This document shows, piece after piece, positions 24,503 through 33,130 of a DNA stretch of 64,000 bases. Made by a program: the position numbers and the translations under genes. The notes under the pieces are model-generated. The model saw only the letters and a list, made by a program, of their open reading frames with translations. It made no database searches and was not told where the DNA came from. Positions within the stretch are counted from its first letter, which is position 1, and each line of letters opens with the position of its first letter. This DNA comes from Fumia sp045645505 (GTDB lineage: Bacteria; Bacillota; Clostridia; Oscillospirales; Ruminococcaceae), in assembly GCA_045645505.1 (NCBI GenBank), contig JAZRIW010000001.1:14547-78546 (forward strand), given 5' to 3'.

Positions 24503-24538
24503 AAAAAGACCTGCTCTTTTCCAGCAGGTCTTTTTTTT
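24503..24538 (+). terminator. Terminator after queT
   Basis: AGACCTGCT / AGCAGGTCT stem flanked by A7 and T8; also usable by the convergent antiporter gene. Confidence 0.88.
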
Positions 24539-24543
24539 ATAGA

Positions 24544-26022
24544 TTAAGCTTTCTTTTTAATCTGAAAATATTTAATGAGCAAGAGGTTAATAACAAGGAG
24601 CACTGCACCAACACCTAAGCCCAGGTAACCATTTTCTGTAAATCCGGCAATAAGATAACCGATTACACAATAAACGCAAACCAAAAGCGCATACGGAATC
24701 TGTGTGGACACATGGTCAATGTGATTACATCTTGCACCTGCAGATGAAAGAATTGTGGTATCAGAAATCGGAGAGATATGGTCACCACAAACAGCACCTG
24801 CCAAAACAGAAGAAACAGCGATTACGAAAAGTTCAGAATCAACACCGCCGAATACTTCGAATACGATGGGAACCAAAATTGCGAAAGTACCCCAGGAAGT
24901 ACCGGTAGCAAAAGCAAGTCCCAAAGAAACAAGGAACATAATAACAGGAATAAGAGCCAATATTGTAGTATTGCCTTCAACTAAACCGCCAACAAATCCA
25001 CCTGCATCGAGGTAATCTTCACGGCAGATACCGCCGAGAGTCCATGCAAAGGTAAGAATGAGGATAGCAGGCACCATAGCCTTAAATCCGTCAACCATAC
25101 TGTCAGCAAATTCCTTAAAGGAAATAACTCTGCGTGGCAAATACAAAAGACCGATAAATACAATGGTGAAGAAACCACCTAAAGCAAGTGACATACCGGC
25201 ACTGCAATCTGAGAAAGCGGTAATAATATCTTTACCTTCCAAAATTCCACCTGTGTAAAGCATGCAGAGAATACAGAAAACAATCAAAGCAATAATAGGC
25301 AAAACAAGGTCAATAATCTTACCATTTTCTTTTTCTTCACTCTGGTCAAAAGCACTAACTTCATTATTTCCCATTTCGTATTTCTTCATCTTAGAGAAAT
25401 CAAACTTAAAGCAAATAATAACTACTACCATTAAAAGAGTAAACAGAGCATAAAGGTTATAAGGAATAGTTCTTAAGAAAAGATTAAATCCGTCAAAACC
25501 GCTTCCCTCGGGCAAAGAAGAAGTAACAGCAGCAGCCCAGCTTGAAATCGGAGCGATAATACAAATAGGAGCAGCAGTAGCGTCGATAATGTACGCTAAT
25601 TTTGCACGGGAGATTTTATGTCTGTCAGTAACAGGGCCCATAACGGTACCAACTGTAAGACAGTTAAAATAGTCGTCAACGAAAATTAACACACCAAGAC
25701 CTGCAGTAGCAGCCAAAGCTCCTCTCGGAGTTTTGATAGTATTTGAAGCCCATTTACCATAAGCTCTTGAAGCACCTGATTTTGTAACAAGTGCAACAAT
25801 CATACCGAGAAGTACGAGGAAAATAACAATCGGAACGTTTTCTCCTACCTTAGCAGACATAACATCAACGATTGTTGTCAATGCTCCACCCACATTAAAC
25901 TGTGTGTAGAAAAGACCGCCTGCAAGGATACCGAGCAAAAGTGAAAAATAAACTTCTTTGGTGATAAGCGCAAGTGCAATCGCAATAACAGGAGGCACGA
26001 GTGCCCAAAAGGTTCCTACCAT
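24544..26022 (-). CDS. nhaC: Na+/H+ antiporter, NhaC family
   Basis: A 492-residue polytopic protein of about 12 helices. Family signatures include FVDDYFNCLTVGTVMGPVTDRHKISRAKLAYIIDATAAP, with the acidic pair in DD and the TAAP unwound helix, and the C-terminal GDHISPISDTTILSSAGARCNHIDHV. It exchanges cytoplasmic Na+ for external H+ or works as a related amino-acid/malate antiporter; the subgroup cannot be fixed. AGGAAGG precedes the ATG in a leader that can form a CCGAT/ATCGG hairpin. It is monocistronic with its own promoter. Confidence 0.9.
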   Translation of the reverse strand: MVGTFWALVPPVIAIALALITKEVYFSLLLGILAGGLFYTQFNVGGALTTIVDVMSAKVGENVPIVIFLVLLGMIVALVTKSGASRAYGKWASNTIKTPRGALAATAGLGVLIFVDDYFNCLTVGTVMGPVTDRHKISRAKLAYIIDATAAPICIIAPISSWAAAVTSSLPEGSGFDGFNLFLRTIPYNLYALFTLLMVVVIICFKFDFSKMKKYEMGNNEVSAFDQSEEKENGKIIDLVLPIIALIVFCILCMLYTGGILEGKDIITAFSDCSAGMSLALGGFFTIVFIGLLYLPRRVISFKEFADSMVDGFKAMVPAILILTFAWTLGGICREDYLDAGGFVGGLVEGNTTILALIPVIMFLVSLGLAFATGTSWGTFAILVPIVFEVFGGVDSELFVIAVSSVLAGAVCGDHISPISDTTILSSAGARCNHIDHVSTQIPYALLVCVYCVIGYLIAGFTENGYLGLGVGAVLLVINLLLIKYFQIKKKA

Positions 26023-26064
26023 AATTTACATCCTTCCTCCGATAAATCGGATATATTTCAGCAA

Positions 26065-26093
26065 ATTATAACATAATTTTACAAAAAATGCAA
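26065..26093 (-). promoter_or_regulatory. Sigma-A promoter of the nhaC gene
   Basis: On the minus strand TTGCAT (26093-26088), 17 bp, TATAAT (26070-26065). The -35 lies inside the left arm of the inverted repeat at 26083-26111. Confidence 0.7.
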
Positions 26094-26111
26094 TAGTTTT
26101 TTGCATTTTTT
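26083..26111. repeat. Perfect inverted repeat between nhaC and GH43 promoters
   Basis: AAAAAATGCAA (26083-26093) and TTGCATTTTTT (26101-26111) with a 7-bp centre. It covers the nhaC -35 box and ends 12 bp before the -35 of the divergent GH43 promoter, so it is placed like an operator; a terminator function on either strand is the alternative. Confidence 0.55.
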
Positions 26112-26122
26112 GTGATATTTAC

Positions 26123-26151
26123 TTGTAAAAGAAAAATCATTATGCTATAAT
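26123..26151 (+). promoter_or_regulatory. Sigma-A promoter of the GH43 gene
   Basis: TTGTAA (26123-26128), 17 bp, TATAAT (26146-26151), start near 26158. Confidence 0.7.
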
Positions 26152-26180
26152 CTAGGAAAAATAAAAAGAGGTGTATGTTT

Positions 26181-27083
26181 ATGCTGTTAAAACAAAGCGG
26201 AGGTTATGAAGCACGTGATCCTTCTGTTATTTACCATAACAAAATATATTATCACTGCTTTGTTAAAAATGCCGAAGAAATTTATATCGCCGCTTCCGAT
26301 AAACCTGAAAATCTTTTAAATGCTACCGATCATTTGGTTTTTAAACCTGAGCCTGATAAAGAATATTCAAAACAGCTCTGGGCACCTGAGCTTCACATAA
26401 TAGAAAATAAATGCTATATCTATATTGCCTGCGACGACGGACTCAACAAAAATCACCGTATGTACGTCCTTGAAAACAATTCTGACAACCCTCTTAACCC
26501 CTATCACGTTGCAGGAAAAATCACCGACAGTACTGACCGCTGGGCTATAGACGGAACTGTTTTGCAATATAATAATGAGCTTTATATGCTATGGTCAGGC
26601 TGGGAAAAAGACATAAACGACCACCAGAATATCTATATTGCAAAAATGAGTGACCCTTACACCATCTGTTCAGAACGCGTTATGATTTCAACCCCTGAAT
26701 ATGACTGGGAGAAAATGGACTGTGTTGGTGACGGAATCGGACTTCCCCTCATAAACGAAGGCCCCTGTGTCTATATAAAAAACGATAAGCTCTTTGTTTT
26801 TTATTCGGCGTCAGGCTCCTGGGCAAATAACTACTGTATCGGAATTTTAGAATTTCTCGGAGGCGATTTATTAAATCCTCATAACTATAAAAAGCAACCA
26901 TTCCCTGCCCTGTCTTCAAAAGACGGTCTTAACGGTCCCGGACATTGTTCGGTATTTTCCGACTTAAAAGATGATTTTATTGCTTTTCATAACTATGATA
27001 AAGACAAAACAGAGGGCTGGCAAAATGTCCATGCCATTATAAGTCGTTTTGAATTAAAAGACGGAAAGATTATTTTAAAATAA
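26181..27083 (+). CDS. Glycoside hydrolase family 43 (beta-xylosidase/arabinofuranosidase-like)
   Basis: A 300-residue five-bladed propeller glycosidase with no signal peptide, hence intracellular. The three catalytic acids are in place: Asp in EARDPSVIY near residue 12, Asp in WAIDGTVL near 118, and Glu in LINEGPCVY near 190; WAPELH is the usual blade-2 signature. Likely cleaves arabinofuranosyl or xylosyl residues from short imported oligosaccharides. ATG 26181 has GAGG 9 bp upstream; ATG 26175 is too close to it. It is monocistronic, with a terminator. Confidence 0.9.
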   Translation: MLLKQSGGYEARDPSVIYHNKIYYHCFVKNAEEIYIAASDKPENLLNATDHLVFKPEPDKEYSKQLWAPELHIIENKCYIYIACDDGLNKNHRMYVLENNSDNPLNPYHVAGKITDSTDRWAIDGTVLQYNNELYMLWSGWEKDINDHQNIYIAKMSDPYTICSERVMISTPEYDWEKMDCVGDGIGLPLINEGPCVYIKNDKLFVFYSASGSWANNYCIGILEFLGGDLLNPHNYKKQPFPALSSKDGLNGPGHCSVFSDLKDDFIAFHNYDKDKTEGWQNVHAIISRFELKDGKIILK

Positions 27084-27086
27084 ACT

Positions 27087-27127
27087 AAAAAGCCACGGTA
27101 ATGCTTACGCACACCGTGGCATTTTTT
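27087..27127. terminator. Terminator between GH43 genes
   Basis: GCCACGGT / ACCGTGGC with a 13-nt loop, A5 before and T6 after. It serves the two convergent glycosidase genes. Confidence 0.8.
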
Positions 27128-28028
27128 ATTTCCAGTCAACAGAAAACTCTTTATCTCTGTCACATTTTAAAACTCCGTCTTCAACATAAAGCTCTGCAAG
27201 TTGTATGGAAGAACGGAAATTTTCGCCTCTGTCTGGGTGGGTGAAATAAACGATGAAAGCTCTCTCATTCACTACGATAATATCAGCGTGAGCTCCTCTG
27301 TCGCAATCGTCTTCCCTTTTTCCCTTTTCCTTTAAGATGTTTTCCTTCTGACGCTCAAATTGGGTTAAATCATCGGACCTGTAAACACCAAGTCCTTTCC
27401 ACACATCCGAAATCATCCAATAATATCCGCAAAACTCAAATACATTAGGACCTTCCTGCGGTTCATCAAAAGTTGTTTGTCCCACGTATTCCCAGCTGTA
27501 AAGGTCTTTACTGTCAGCATAACAGGTAGAGGAGTCGCGATTTTCATCTTTGTACCACATTCTCCATTCACCCGACGGTAAACGGAAAATACAAGGGTCG
27601 ATAATTCTTGAAGACCCGAAAGAAAGTCCCCCGATATGTTTCCAATCTATAAGATTTTCTGACGTATAATGCTCTAAAGTCGCCTTTCCGTCCCAGGTGT
27701 GATAAACACCCCTTATATAAGTCACAAACATATGGTAAAGCTTATCATCCGGATTATAGATTACTTCAGGTGCCCAATAAGTATTGTGCCCAAATTCAAA
27801 GTTTAAATCAAGTGCTCCTAAATAATGCCAGTCAGCACCATTTTCAGAAACCGCAACACCAATAGCAGTACCATATGCAAAGGAAACCCCACGCACAAAC
27901 TGATTAGCACGACGCTGAGTGTAAAACATGAAATATTCATTGGTTTCTTCATTTTTTATAATCATCGGGTCGGCGGCACCATCATAAACAGGGTCACGAT
28001 AGAGCGGTGACGGAACTTGTTTTTGCAT
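27126..28028 (-). CDS. GH43/GH32-clan-like glycosidase (five-bladed propeller)
   Basis: A 300-residue cytoplasmic protein with repeated propeller blade motifs. ADPMIIKNEE supplies an early Asp, WAPEVIY follows, SRIIDPCIFRLPSGEWRMWYKD has the mid Asp, and DEPQEGPNVFE holds a Glu in an EGP context like the GH43 acid. HADIIVVNERAFIVYFTHP closes the last blade. Family is GH43-like but not exact, so activity is uncertain. ATG 28028 follows AAAGGAG at 8 bp. It is 16 bp downstream of a sugar isomerase gene and probably co-transcribed. Confidence 0.75.
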   Translation of the reverse strand: MQKQVPSPLYRDPVYDGAADPMIIKNEETNEYFMFYTQRRANQFVRGVSFAYGTAIGVAVSENGADWHYLGALDLNFEFGHNTYWAPEVIYNPDDKLYHMFVTYIRGVYHTWDGKATLEHYTSENLIDWKHIGGLSFGSSRIIDPCIFRLPSGEWRMWYKDENRDSSTCYADSKDLYSWEYVGQTTFDEPQEGPNVFEFCGYYWMISDVWKGLGVYRSDDLTQFERQKENILKEKGKREDDCDRGAHADIIVVNERAFIVYFTHPDRGENFRSSIQLAELYVEDGVLKCDRDKEFSVDWK

Positions 28029-28044
28029 ATAACTTCTCCTTTTA

Positions 28045-28911
28045 TTAAGATAAATTATCAAACATTAAAGCAAGTTTTTTAGCTGACAAGGCAAGATTTT
28101 TAATCCCGGGAATTACATCCTCTTTATCCGCACCTGCAAGATAATAAGAACATTCAAGGGTAAAATAGCCCTTATAGTCAATATCCTTAAGTGCTTTCAC
28201 AACCTTTTGAAAATCAATATTCATCGAGAATGGAATCTGATGAGAATCGTGCAAAAGGTCGTTGTCGTGTATGTGTAAAGCTTGTAGCTTGTCACCTAAA
28301 GTATGAATCATTTTTTCAGCAGAAGTATTAAGTCCCGCCATACTTGCATGTCCTATATCAAGACAAGCAACAAAATAATCATCATTGACAACATTTAAAT
28401 GCTTAATAAAGTCCTCATGGTCAGAACAGGCAGCTCTTGCAGCGGTCTTGGACCCTTCTGGCCAGCACCACATATTCTCAGCGGCAATTTTAACTCCGCA
28501 CTCTTTTGCAAAAGGCAAAAGATTAAAATACATCTCGGCATTTTCCTCTGCTGATTTATAGTTATCAGGATGAATAATACAGATTTTTCCACCTGCTTCA
28601 GCAGTACATTCGATTGCCCGTTTTAAAGTACTTAAAACGACCTTATCTCTTGTGGGAAATGGTGCGTGCGACTGATTACAGTGAATTCCGTAATCTTCGC
28701 CTATTTTTCTTAATTTTCTTGCATATTTTTTATATTCATTCCCGTTTAACTCACTGTCAGTAAGAGTAGCTTTCCCGGTTTGCCAGTCAAAGTTTGCCAT
28801 ACTGGTCAAAGTGAAATCCCAGGCGTCAAATCCTGCCTTTGCGACTTCCTCTATCGCTTTTTCAAAGCCTAAATGTTTCGCCATTGAATTTATTTCGGTA
28901 GAAATTTTCAT
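28045..28911 (-). CDS. Sugar phosphate isomerase/epimerase-like TIM-barrel protein
   Basis: A 288-residue AP-endonuclease-2/xylose-isomerase-like barrel. Metal site positions: His in NQSHAPF, CIIHPDN, AENMW (Glu), ACLDIGHASM (Asp and His), ALHIHDND and the C-terminal TLECSYY (Glu). ATG 28911 has TGAGG 6 bp upstream. It starts only 8 bp after the stop of an ACT-domain gene, so a sugar gene pair is appended to an aromatic-acid operon. Substrate not determinable. Confidence 0.85.
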   Translation of the reverse strand: MKISTEINSMAKHLGFEKAIEEVAKAGFDAWDFTLTSMANFDWQTGKATLTDSELNGNEYKKYARKLRKIGEDYGIHCNQSHAPFPTRDKVVLSTLKRAIECTAEAGGKICIIHPDNYKSAEENAEMYFNLLPFAKECGVKIAAENMWCWPEGSKTAARAACSDHEDFIKHLNVVNDDYFVACLDIGHASMAGLNTSAEKMIHTLGDKLQALHIHDNDLLHDSHQIPFSMNIDFQKVVKALKDIDYKGYFTLECSYYLAGADKEDVIPGIKNLALSAKKLALMFDNLS

Positions 28912-28919
28912 ATTGTACC

Positions 28920-29351
28920 TCACATATTATAAACATCTTCAGCGGATACCATATGAACACCGTTATCATTAAGTACCTTTATAGCGACATCGTTATTATC
29001 AACACGGATAATAACATAGGCGGAATTTATTTCTTTTGAGATGAAAGCATACATATACTCAACTGAAATATCATTATCACTCAAAACCTTCATAGGACTT
29101 GCAAGACCGCCCGGCTGGTCATCAATTCTTATGGTCAATACATCAGTAAGTGCTACTGTGCAACCATTTTCCTTTAAAACCTTTTCGGCAACATCGGGTT
29201 TATTTACAATAAGACGAAAAATACCAAAGTCTTTTGTGTCACTGATACAAAGCGCTCTGATATCAACCTCTGCCTTTTGTAAAAGTGAAGTAAGTTCGGC
29301 AAGACGCCCTTTTTTATTCTCCACAAAGATAGATAACTGCTTAATAATCAC
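28920..29351 (-). CDS. Tandem ACT-domain regulatory protein
   Basis: A 143-residue protein made of two ACT domains (residues 3-68: QLSIFVENKKGRLAELTSLL; residues 70-140: TIRIDDQPGGLASPMKVL). ACT domains bind amino acids. Stand-alone two-ACT proteins are regularly found beside phenylacetate-CoA ligase and indolepyruvate oxidoreductase genes, as here, and are presumed to sense aromatic or branched amino acids. GGAGG lies before the ATG; the gap to iorB upstream is 46 bp. Confidence 0.88.
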   Translation of the reverse strand: MIIKQLSIFVENKKGRLAELTSLLQKAEVDIRALCISDTKDFGIFRLIVNKPDVAEKVLKENGCTVALTDVLTIRIDDQPGGLASPMKVLSDNDISVEYMYAFISKEINSAYVIIRVDNNDVAIKVLNDNGVHMVSAEDVYNM

Positions 29352-29397
29352 AAAATCGCCTCCATAATTGCAAAGTTATGATGTTTTTATATTTAAA

Positions 29398-29979
29398 TCA
29401 ATTCTTCTTAACTTGTTTTCCAAGCTCAAAAGCTTTCTTGTTTAAATTAAGAAACTTTTCGGGTACACAAGCATCAAGTGCATTCTGCCAAATCTCATCA
29501 GAAAACTCCAATATATTAGAAGCAACTCCCATAAGCACTACATTTACAGCCTTAGCATTACCTGCTTCGTTTGCAAGTTTAAGTGCATCAACCACAAATA
29601 AATTCTCAACTTCCAAAGAAAGCTTCTCTGCTATATTCTGAGGATAACTTGCTGCACCTGTAATAACAGGCATCGGAGAAATTTCCTGAGTATTTGTAAT
29701 GATAGTGCCACCCTTTTTAAGAAAAGGTAACCATCTTGCCGCCTCAAGCATTTCAAAAGAAATGATTAAATCAGCCTCTCCCTCATTGATTACGGGAGAA
29801 TAAACCTTTTCATCGGAATATTTAACATAAGTAACAACACTACCGCCTCTTTGAGACATACCATGTACTTCGGACACCTTAACATCATATCCAAAATCCA
29901 TAACAACATTTCCTAAAAGTCTGCTCGCAAGTAAACTTCCCTGTCCGCCGACTCCTACAATCATAATATTCTTATTCAT
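29398..29979 (-). CDS. iorB: Indolepyruvate:ferredoxin oxidoreductase beta subunit
   Basis: A 193-residue gamma-domain-like subunit (GVGGQGSLLASRLLG near residue 8, SEVHGMSQRGGSVVTYVK near 37-54) that joins IorA to oxidise aryl pyruvates (from Trp, Phe, Tyr) to aryl-acetyl-CoA with reduction of ferredoxin. The start has AAGGAAG upstream, 21 bp past the iorA stop. The gene order iorA-iorB is the usual one. Confidence 0.95.
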   Translation of the reverse strand: MNKNIMIVGVGGQGSLLASRLLGNVVMDFGYDVKVSEVHGMSQRGGSVVTYVKYSDEKVYSPVINEGEADLIISFEMLEAARWLPFLKKGGTIITNTQEISPMPVITGAASYPQNIAEKLSLEVENLFVVDALKLANEAGNAKAVNVVLMGVASNILEFSDEIWQNALDACVPEKFLNLNKKAFELGKQVKKN

Positions 29980-30000
29980 TTAATGTACTTCCTTTCGATA

Positions 30001-31728
30001 TTACTCGCTGATTGCATCAAAGGGGCAAACATCTGCACAAAGGCCACAACCCACACAAAGTGTATCATCGATTTTAGCTTTATCACCGGGTACGCTGATA
30101 GCGGGACAACCAAGTTTAAGACAAGCCTTACAGCCACGGCATTTATCGTTATCAATCTTAAGAGGTGCTTTATGCTTAACATATTTCAAAAGTGCGCAAG
30201 GACGTCTTGAAATAATTACAGAAGGCTCAGAAGCCTCAATCTCTTCTTTAATAACATTTAAAGTTTCTTTCAGATCATAAGGATCTATAACTCTCACTCT
30301 GTTAATTCCGACAGCTGCACAAAGCTTTTCCAAAGAAACAGCAGCAGTCGGATCTCCTTTAATGGTAAAACCGGTAGTAGGATTCTGCTGATGTCCTGTC
30401 ATACCTGTAATAGAGTTATCAAGGATAATTACAGTAGAGGTACCTTTGTTATAAGCAATATCGATGAGTCCTGTAACACCTGAATGCATAAATGTAGAAT
30501 CACCTATAACGCAAACAGATTTCTTGGAGGAATCCTCACCTCTTGCAGTATTAAATCCATGAAGTCCTGAAATAGAAGCACCCATACAAATAGTAGTATC
30601 AACAGCAGAAAGCGGAGCTTGTGCACCTAAAGTGTAGCAACCAATATCGCCGAATACTGTAAGCTTTAATTTGTTGAGTGTATAGAAAAGTCCTCTGTGA
30701 GGGCAACCTGCACACATAACAGGAGGACGTACCGGCACATTTTCAGGGAAGGTGGCAAAATCATTTTCCTCGCCCAAAACTTTTTGTGCAACAAGTTTTT
30801 GTGAAAATTCACCGATATAGCCAAAAAGTTCCTTGCCGATAACCTTAACACCGATATTGTTACAATGAGCTTCAATAAATCCGTCAAGTTCCTCGATAAC
30901 ATAAACTTTACTGAACTTTTCTGCAAACTCTTTAATTAAATTTACAGGCAACGGATAAACCATACCGAGTTTTAAATAACTCACCTTTTTACCTAGTGCC
31001 TCATGAGCATAGGTATAAGTAGTACCTGCACAGATTACACCAATATCACTTTTATTTAATTCTACTCTGTTAAGAGGAGAAGTTTCAGCATATTCTGTAA
31101 GTAATTCAGTGCGTTTTTCAACGATAGGATGCTTTATTTTAGCATAACCCGGCATCATAACGTACTTAGCAATATCTTTTTTATATTCTTTAGCTACTAT
31201 ATCAAGCGGATCGGAAGTTTCAACGATACTCTGTGAATGTGCTATTCTTGTTGACATTCTCAAAATTACGGGAGTGTCAAATTTTTCAGAAATATCATAG
31301 GCAGTTTTCACATAATCAATGCACTCCTGAGAATCAGAAGGCTCTACCATAGGTACTTTTGAAGCCATAGCGTAGTGTCTTGAATCCTGTTCATTCTGTG
31401 AAGAATGCATACCGGGATCATCAGCAACACCGATAACAAGACCTGCATTTACTCCTGTATAAGATGCGGTAAAAAGCGGATCTGCAGCAACATTAAGTCC
31501 AACGTGCTTCATAGCACAGAAAGCTCTTTTACCACCGATTGAAGCGCCTATTGCCACTTCCATTGCAACCTTTTCATTAGGTGCCCACTCAGAATAAATA
31601 TCATCATATTTTGATAAATACTCAGTGATTTCGGTACTGGGAGTTCCGGGATAACTTGAAACTACCTTTCCCCCTGCTTCATATACACCTCTGGCAACTG
31701 CTTCATTGCCAAGCATAAGCTTTTTCAA
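30001..31728 (-). CDS. iorA: Indolepyruvate:ferredoxin oxidoreductase alpha subunit
   Basis: A 575-residue thiamine-diphosphate and iron-sulphur subunit. It begins KKLMLGNEAVARG, contains SSYPGTPSTEI, the TPP-binding GDIGCYTLGA through GMGASISG, and two C-terminal [4Fe-4S] motifs (CRGCKACLKLGCP and CVGCGLCADVCP). The start is a TTG at 31728: AAAGG lies 11 bp upstream and the protein then opens exactly like its homologues; a TTG three codons earlier sits too close to that site, and the first ATG (codon 5) is late. It is 16 bp downstream of paaK. Confidence 0.94.
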   Translation of the reverse strand: MKKLMLGNEAVARGVYEAGGKVVSSYPGTPSTEITEYLSKYDDIYSEWAPNEKVAMEVAIGASIGGKRAFCAMKHVGLNVAADPLFTASYTGVNAGLVIGVADDPGMHSSQNEQDSRHYAMASKVPMVEPSDSQECIDYVKTAYDISEKFDTPVILRMSTRIAHSQSIVETSDPLDIVAKEYKKDIAKYVMMPGYAKIKHPIVEKRTELLTEYAETSPLNRVELNKSDIGVICAGTTYTYAHEALGKKVSYLKLGMVYPLPVNLIKEFAEKFSKVYVIEELDGFIEAHCNNIGVKVIGKELFGYIGEFSQKLVAQKVLGEENDFATFPENVPVRPPVMCAGCPHRGLFYTLNKLKLTVFGDIGCYTLGAQAPLSAVDTTICMGASISGLHGFNTARGEDSSKKSVCVIGDSTFMHSGVTGLIDIAYNKGTSTVIILDNSITGMTGHQQNPTTGFTIKGDPTAAVSLEKLCAAVGINRVRVIDPYDLKETLNVIKEEIEASEPSVIISRRPCALLKYVKHKAPLKIDNDKCRGCKACLKLGCPAISVPGDKAKIDDTLCVGCGLCADVCPFDAISE

Positions 31729-31744
31729 AAAAATCAAAACCTTT

Positions 31745-33037
31745 CTATCTTAAATCTACAATTCTTTTAGCTTTTCCCTGATAACGCTGTAACGATTTCG
31801 GCTCACAAAGAGTAACCTTCGACTCAATACCCAGAACCGTTTTAAGCTGTGCATGGATATTATTACGGAGTGCTTCAAGCTCACCATATCTTTCAAGTAA
31901 CTCGCCTGAAACAAGCTCTACCTTAACTTCAAGGGTATCTCTGTATCCCTCACGGCGTATCACAAGTTCATAATGACCGCCGATATGAGGCTGTTTCATA
32001 ATAACGCTTTCAATCTGTGTCGGGAATACATTGACGCCACGGATTTTAAGCATATCATCACTTCTGCCCTTGATTTTGTCCATTCTCACATGGGTGCGTC
32101 CGCATTTACAAGGCTCATAATTTAAAGTGGTGAGGTCTTTTGTGCGATAACGGAGCATAGGAAATCCCTCTTTTGTAAGAGTGGTAATAATAAGTTCACC
32201 TGTTTCTCCTTCGTCAAGTGCTTCTAAAGTATCGGAATCAACAATTTCCGGCAGGAAATGGTCTTCAGCAATATGCATACCACATCTTAAAGTGCAGTCT
32301 CCCGATACACCGGGGCCCATAAGTTCACTCATACCATAGTTATCAGTAGCAAAAAGATTAAAACTCTTTTCAATCTGGTCACGCATTTCAAGGGTACAAC
32401 CCTCTGAACCGAAAAGACCGAGTCTTAATTTTAAATCCTCATTTTTAATACCGTTTTCGTGAGCAACCTCGCTCATATGTAACGCATACGACGGAGTACT
32501 TACAAGGGCGGTTGTCCCAAAATCCTTCATAAGCATAACCTGTTTTTCAGTATTTCCCGAGGAGCAAGGGACAACGGTAGCACCGATTTTTTCAAGTCCG
32601 TAATGAAGTCCCAGAGCACCGGTAAAAAGTCCGTATCCGAAAGAAATCTGAACTATATCCTCATCGGTGGCACCTGCTGAAACACAAAGTCTTGCCACTA
32701 AATCAGACCAGGTATTAAGGTCGTTTTTAGTATAACCTACAACAGTAGGTTTTCCGGTAGTTCCCGATGATGCGTGTAAACGCACAATATTCTTAAGCGG
32801 TTGAGCAAAAAGTCCGTAAGGATAGTTATCCCTTATATCCTCTTTAGTGGTAACAGGGATATATTTTATATCCTTAAGTGACTTGATTTTATCAGAGGTA
32901 ACCCCAGCTTTTTTTAATCTGTCATGATAAAATTTGACATTTTTGTCGCAGTAATCGACAAGGTACTTCAGTCTTTCAAGCTGTAAAGCTTCAATCTCTT
33001 TACGGCTTAAAGTTTCAATTTCCTTTTGAAAAAACAT
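31745..33037 (-). CDS. paaK: Phenylacetate-CoA ligase
   Basis: A 430-residue adenylate-forming enzyme that activates phenylacetate or other aryl acetates with CoA and ATP. The AMP-binding loop SSGTTGKPTVVGYT is near residue 92, DNYGMSE near 238, and a GEL-type hinge LRYRTKDL with CKCGRTH follows. Next to iorAB it probably runs in reverse, releasing aryl acetate and conserving ATP in amino acid fermentation. AAAGGAAA lies before the ATG, 93 bp after the symporter gene. Confidence 0.94.
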   Translation of the reverse strand: MFFQKEIETLSRKEIEALQLERLKYLVDYCDKNVKFYHDRLKKAGVTSDKIKSLKDIKYIPVTTKEDIRDNYPYGLFAQPLKNIVRLHASSGTTGKPTVVGYTKNDLNTWSDLVARLCVSAGATDEDIVQISFGYGLFTGALGLHYGLEKIGATVVPCSSGNTEKQVMLMKDFGTTALVSTPSYALHMSEVAHENGIKNEDLKLRLGLFGSEGCTLEMRDQIEKSFNLFATDNYGMSELMGPGVSGDCTLRCGMHIAEDHFLPEIVDSDTLEALDEGETGELIITTLTKEGFPMLRYRTKDLTTLNYEPCKCGRTHVRMDKIKGRSDDMLKIRGVNVFPTQIESVIMKQPHIGGHYELVIRREGYRDTLEVKVELVSGELLERYGELEALRNNIHAQLKTVLGIESKVTLCEPKSLQRYQGKAKRIVDLR

Positions 33038-33130
33038 CTGATTATTTCCTTTCTATAATTGAAACAAAGGATACAAGTTTTTTAAAACTGTACCCTTTAT
33101 TTTACTATATTTTTTATAATCTTGCAATAG

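Noticed and set aside
24702..25453. Several overlapping plus-strand frames opposite the nhaC gene
   Set aside because: They are antisense shadows of a strongly supported membrane protein gene, with no start sites or families.
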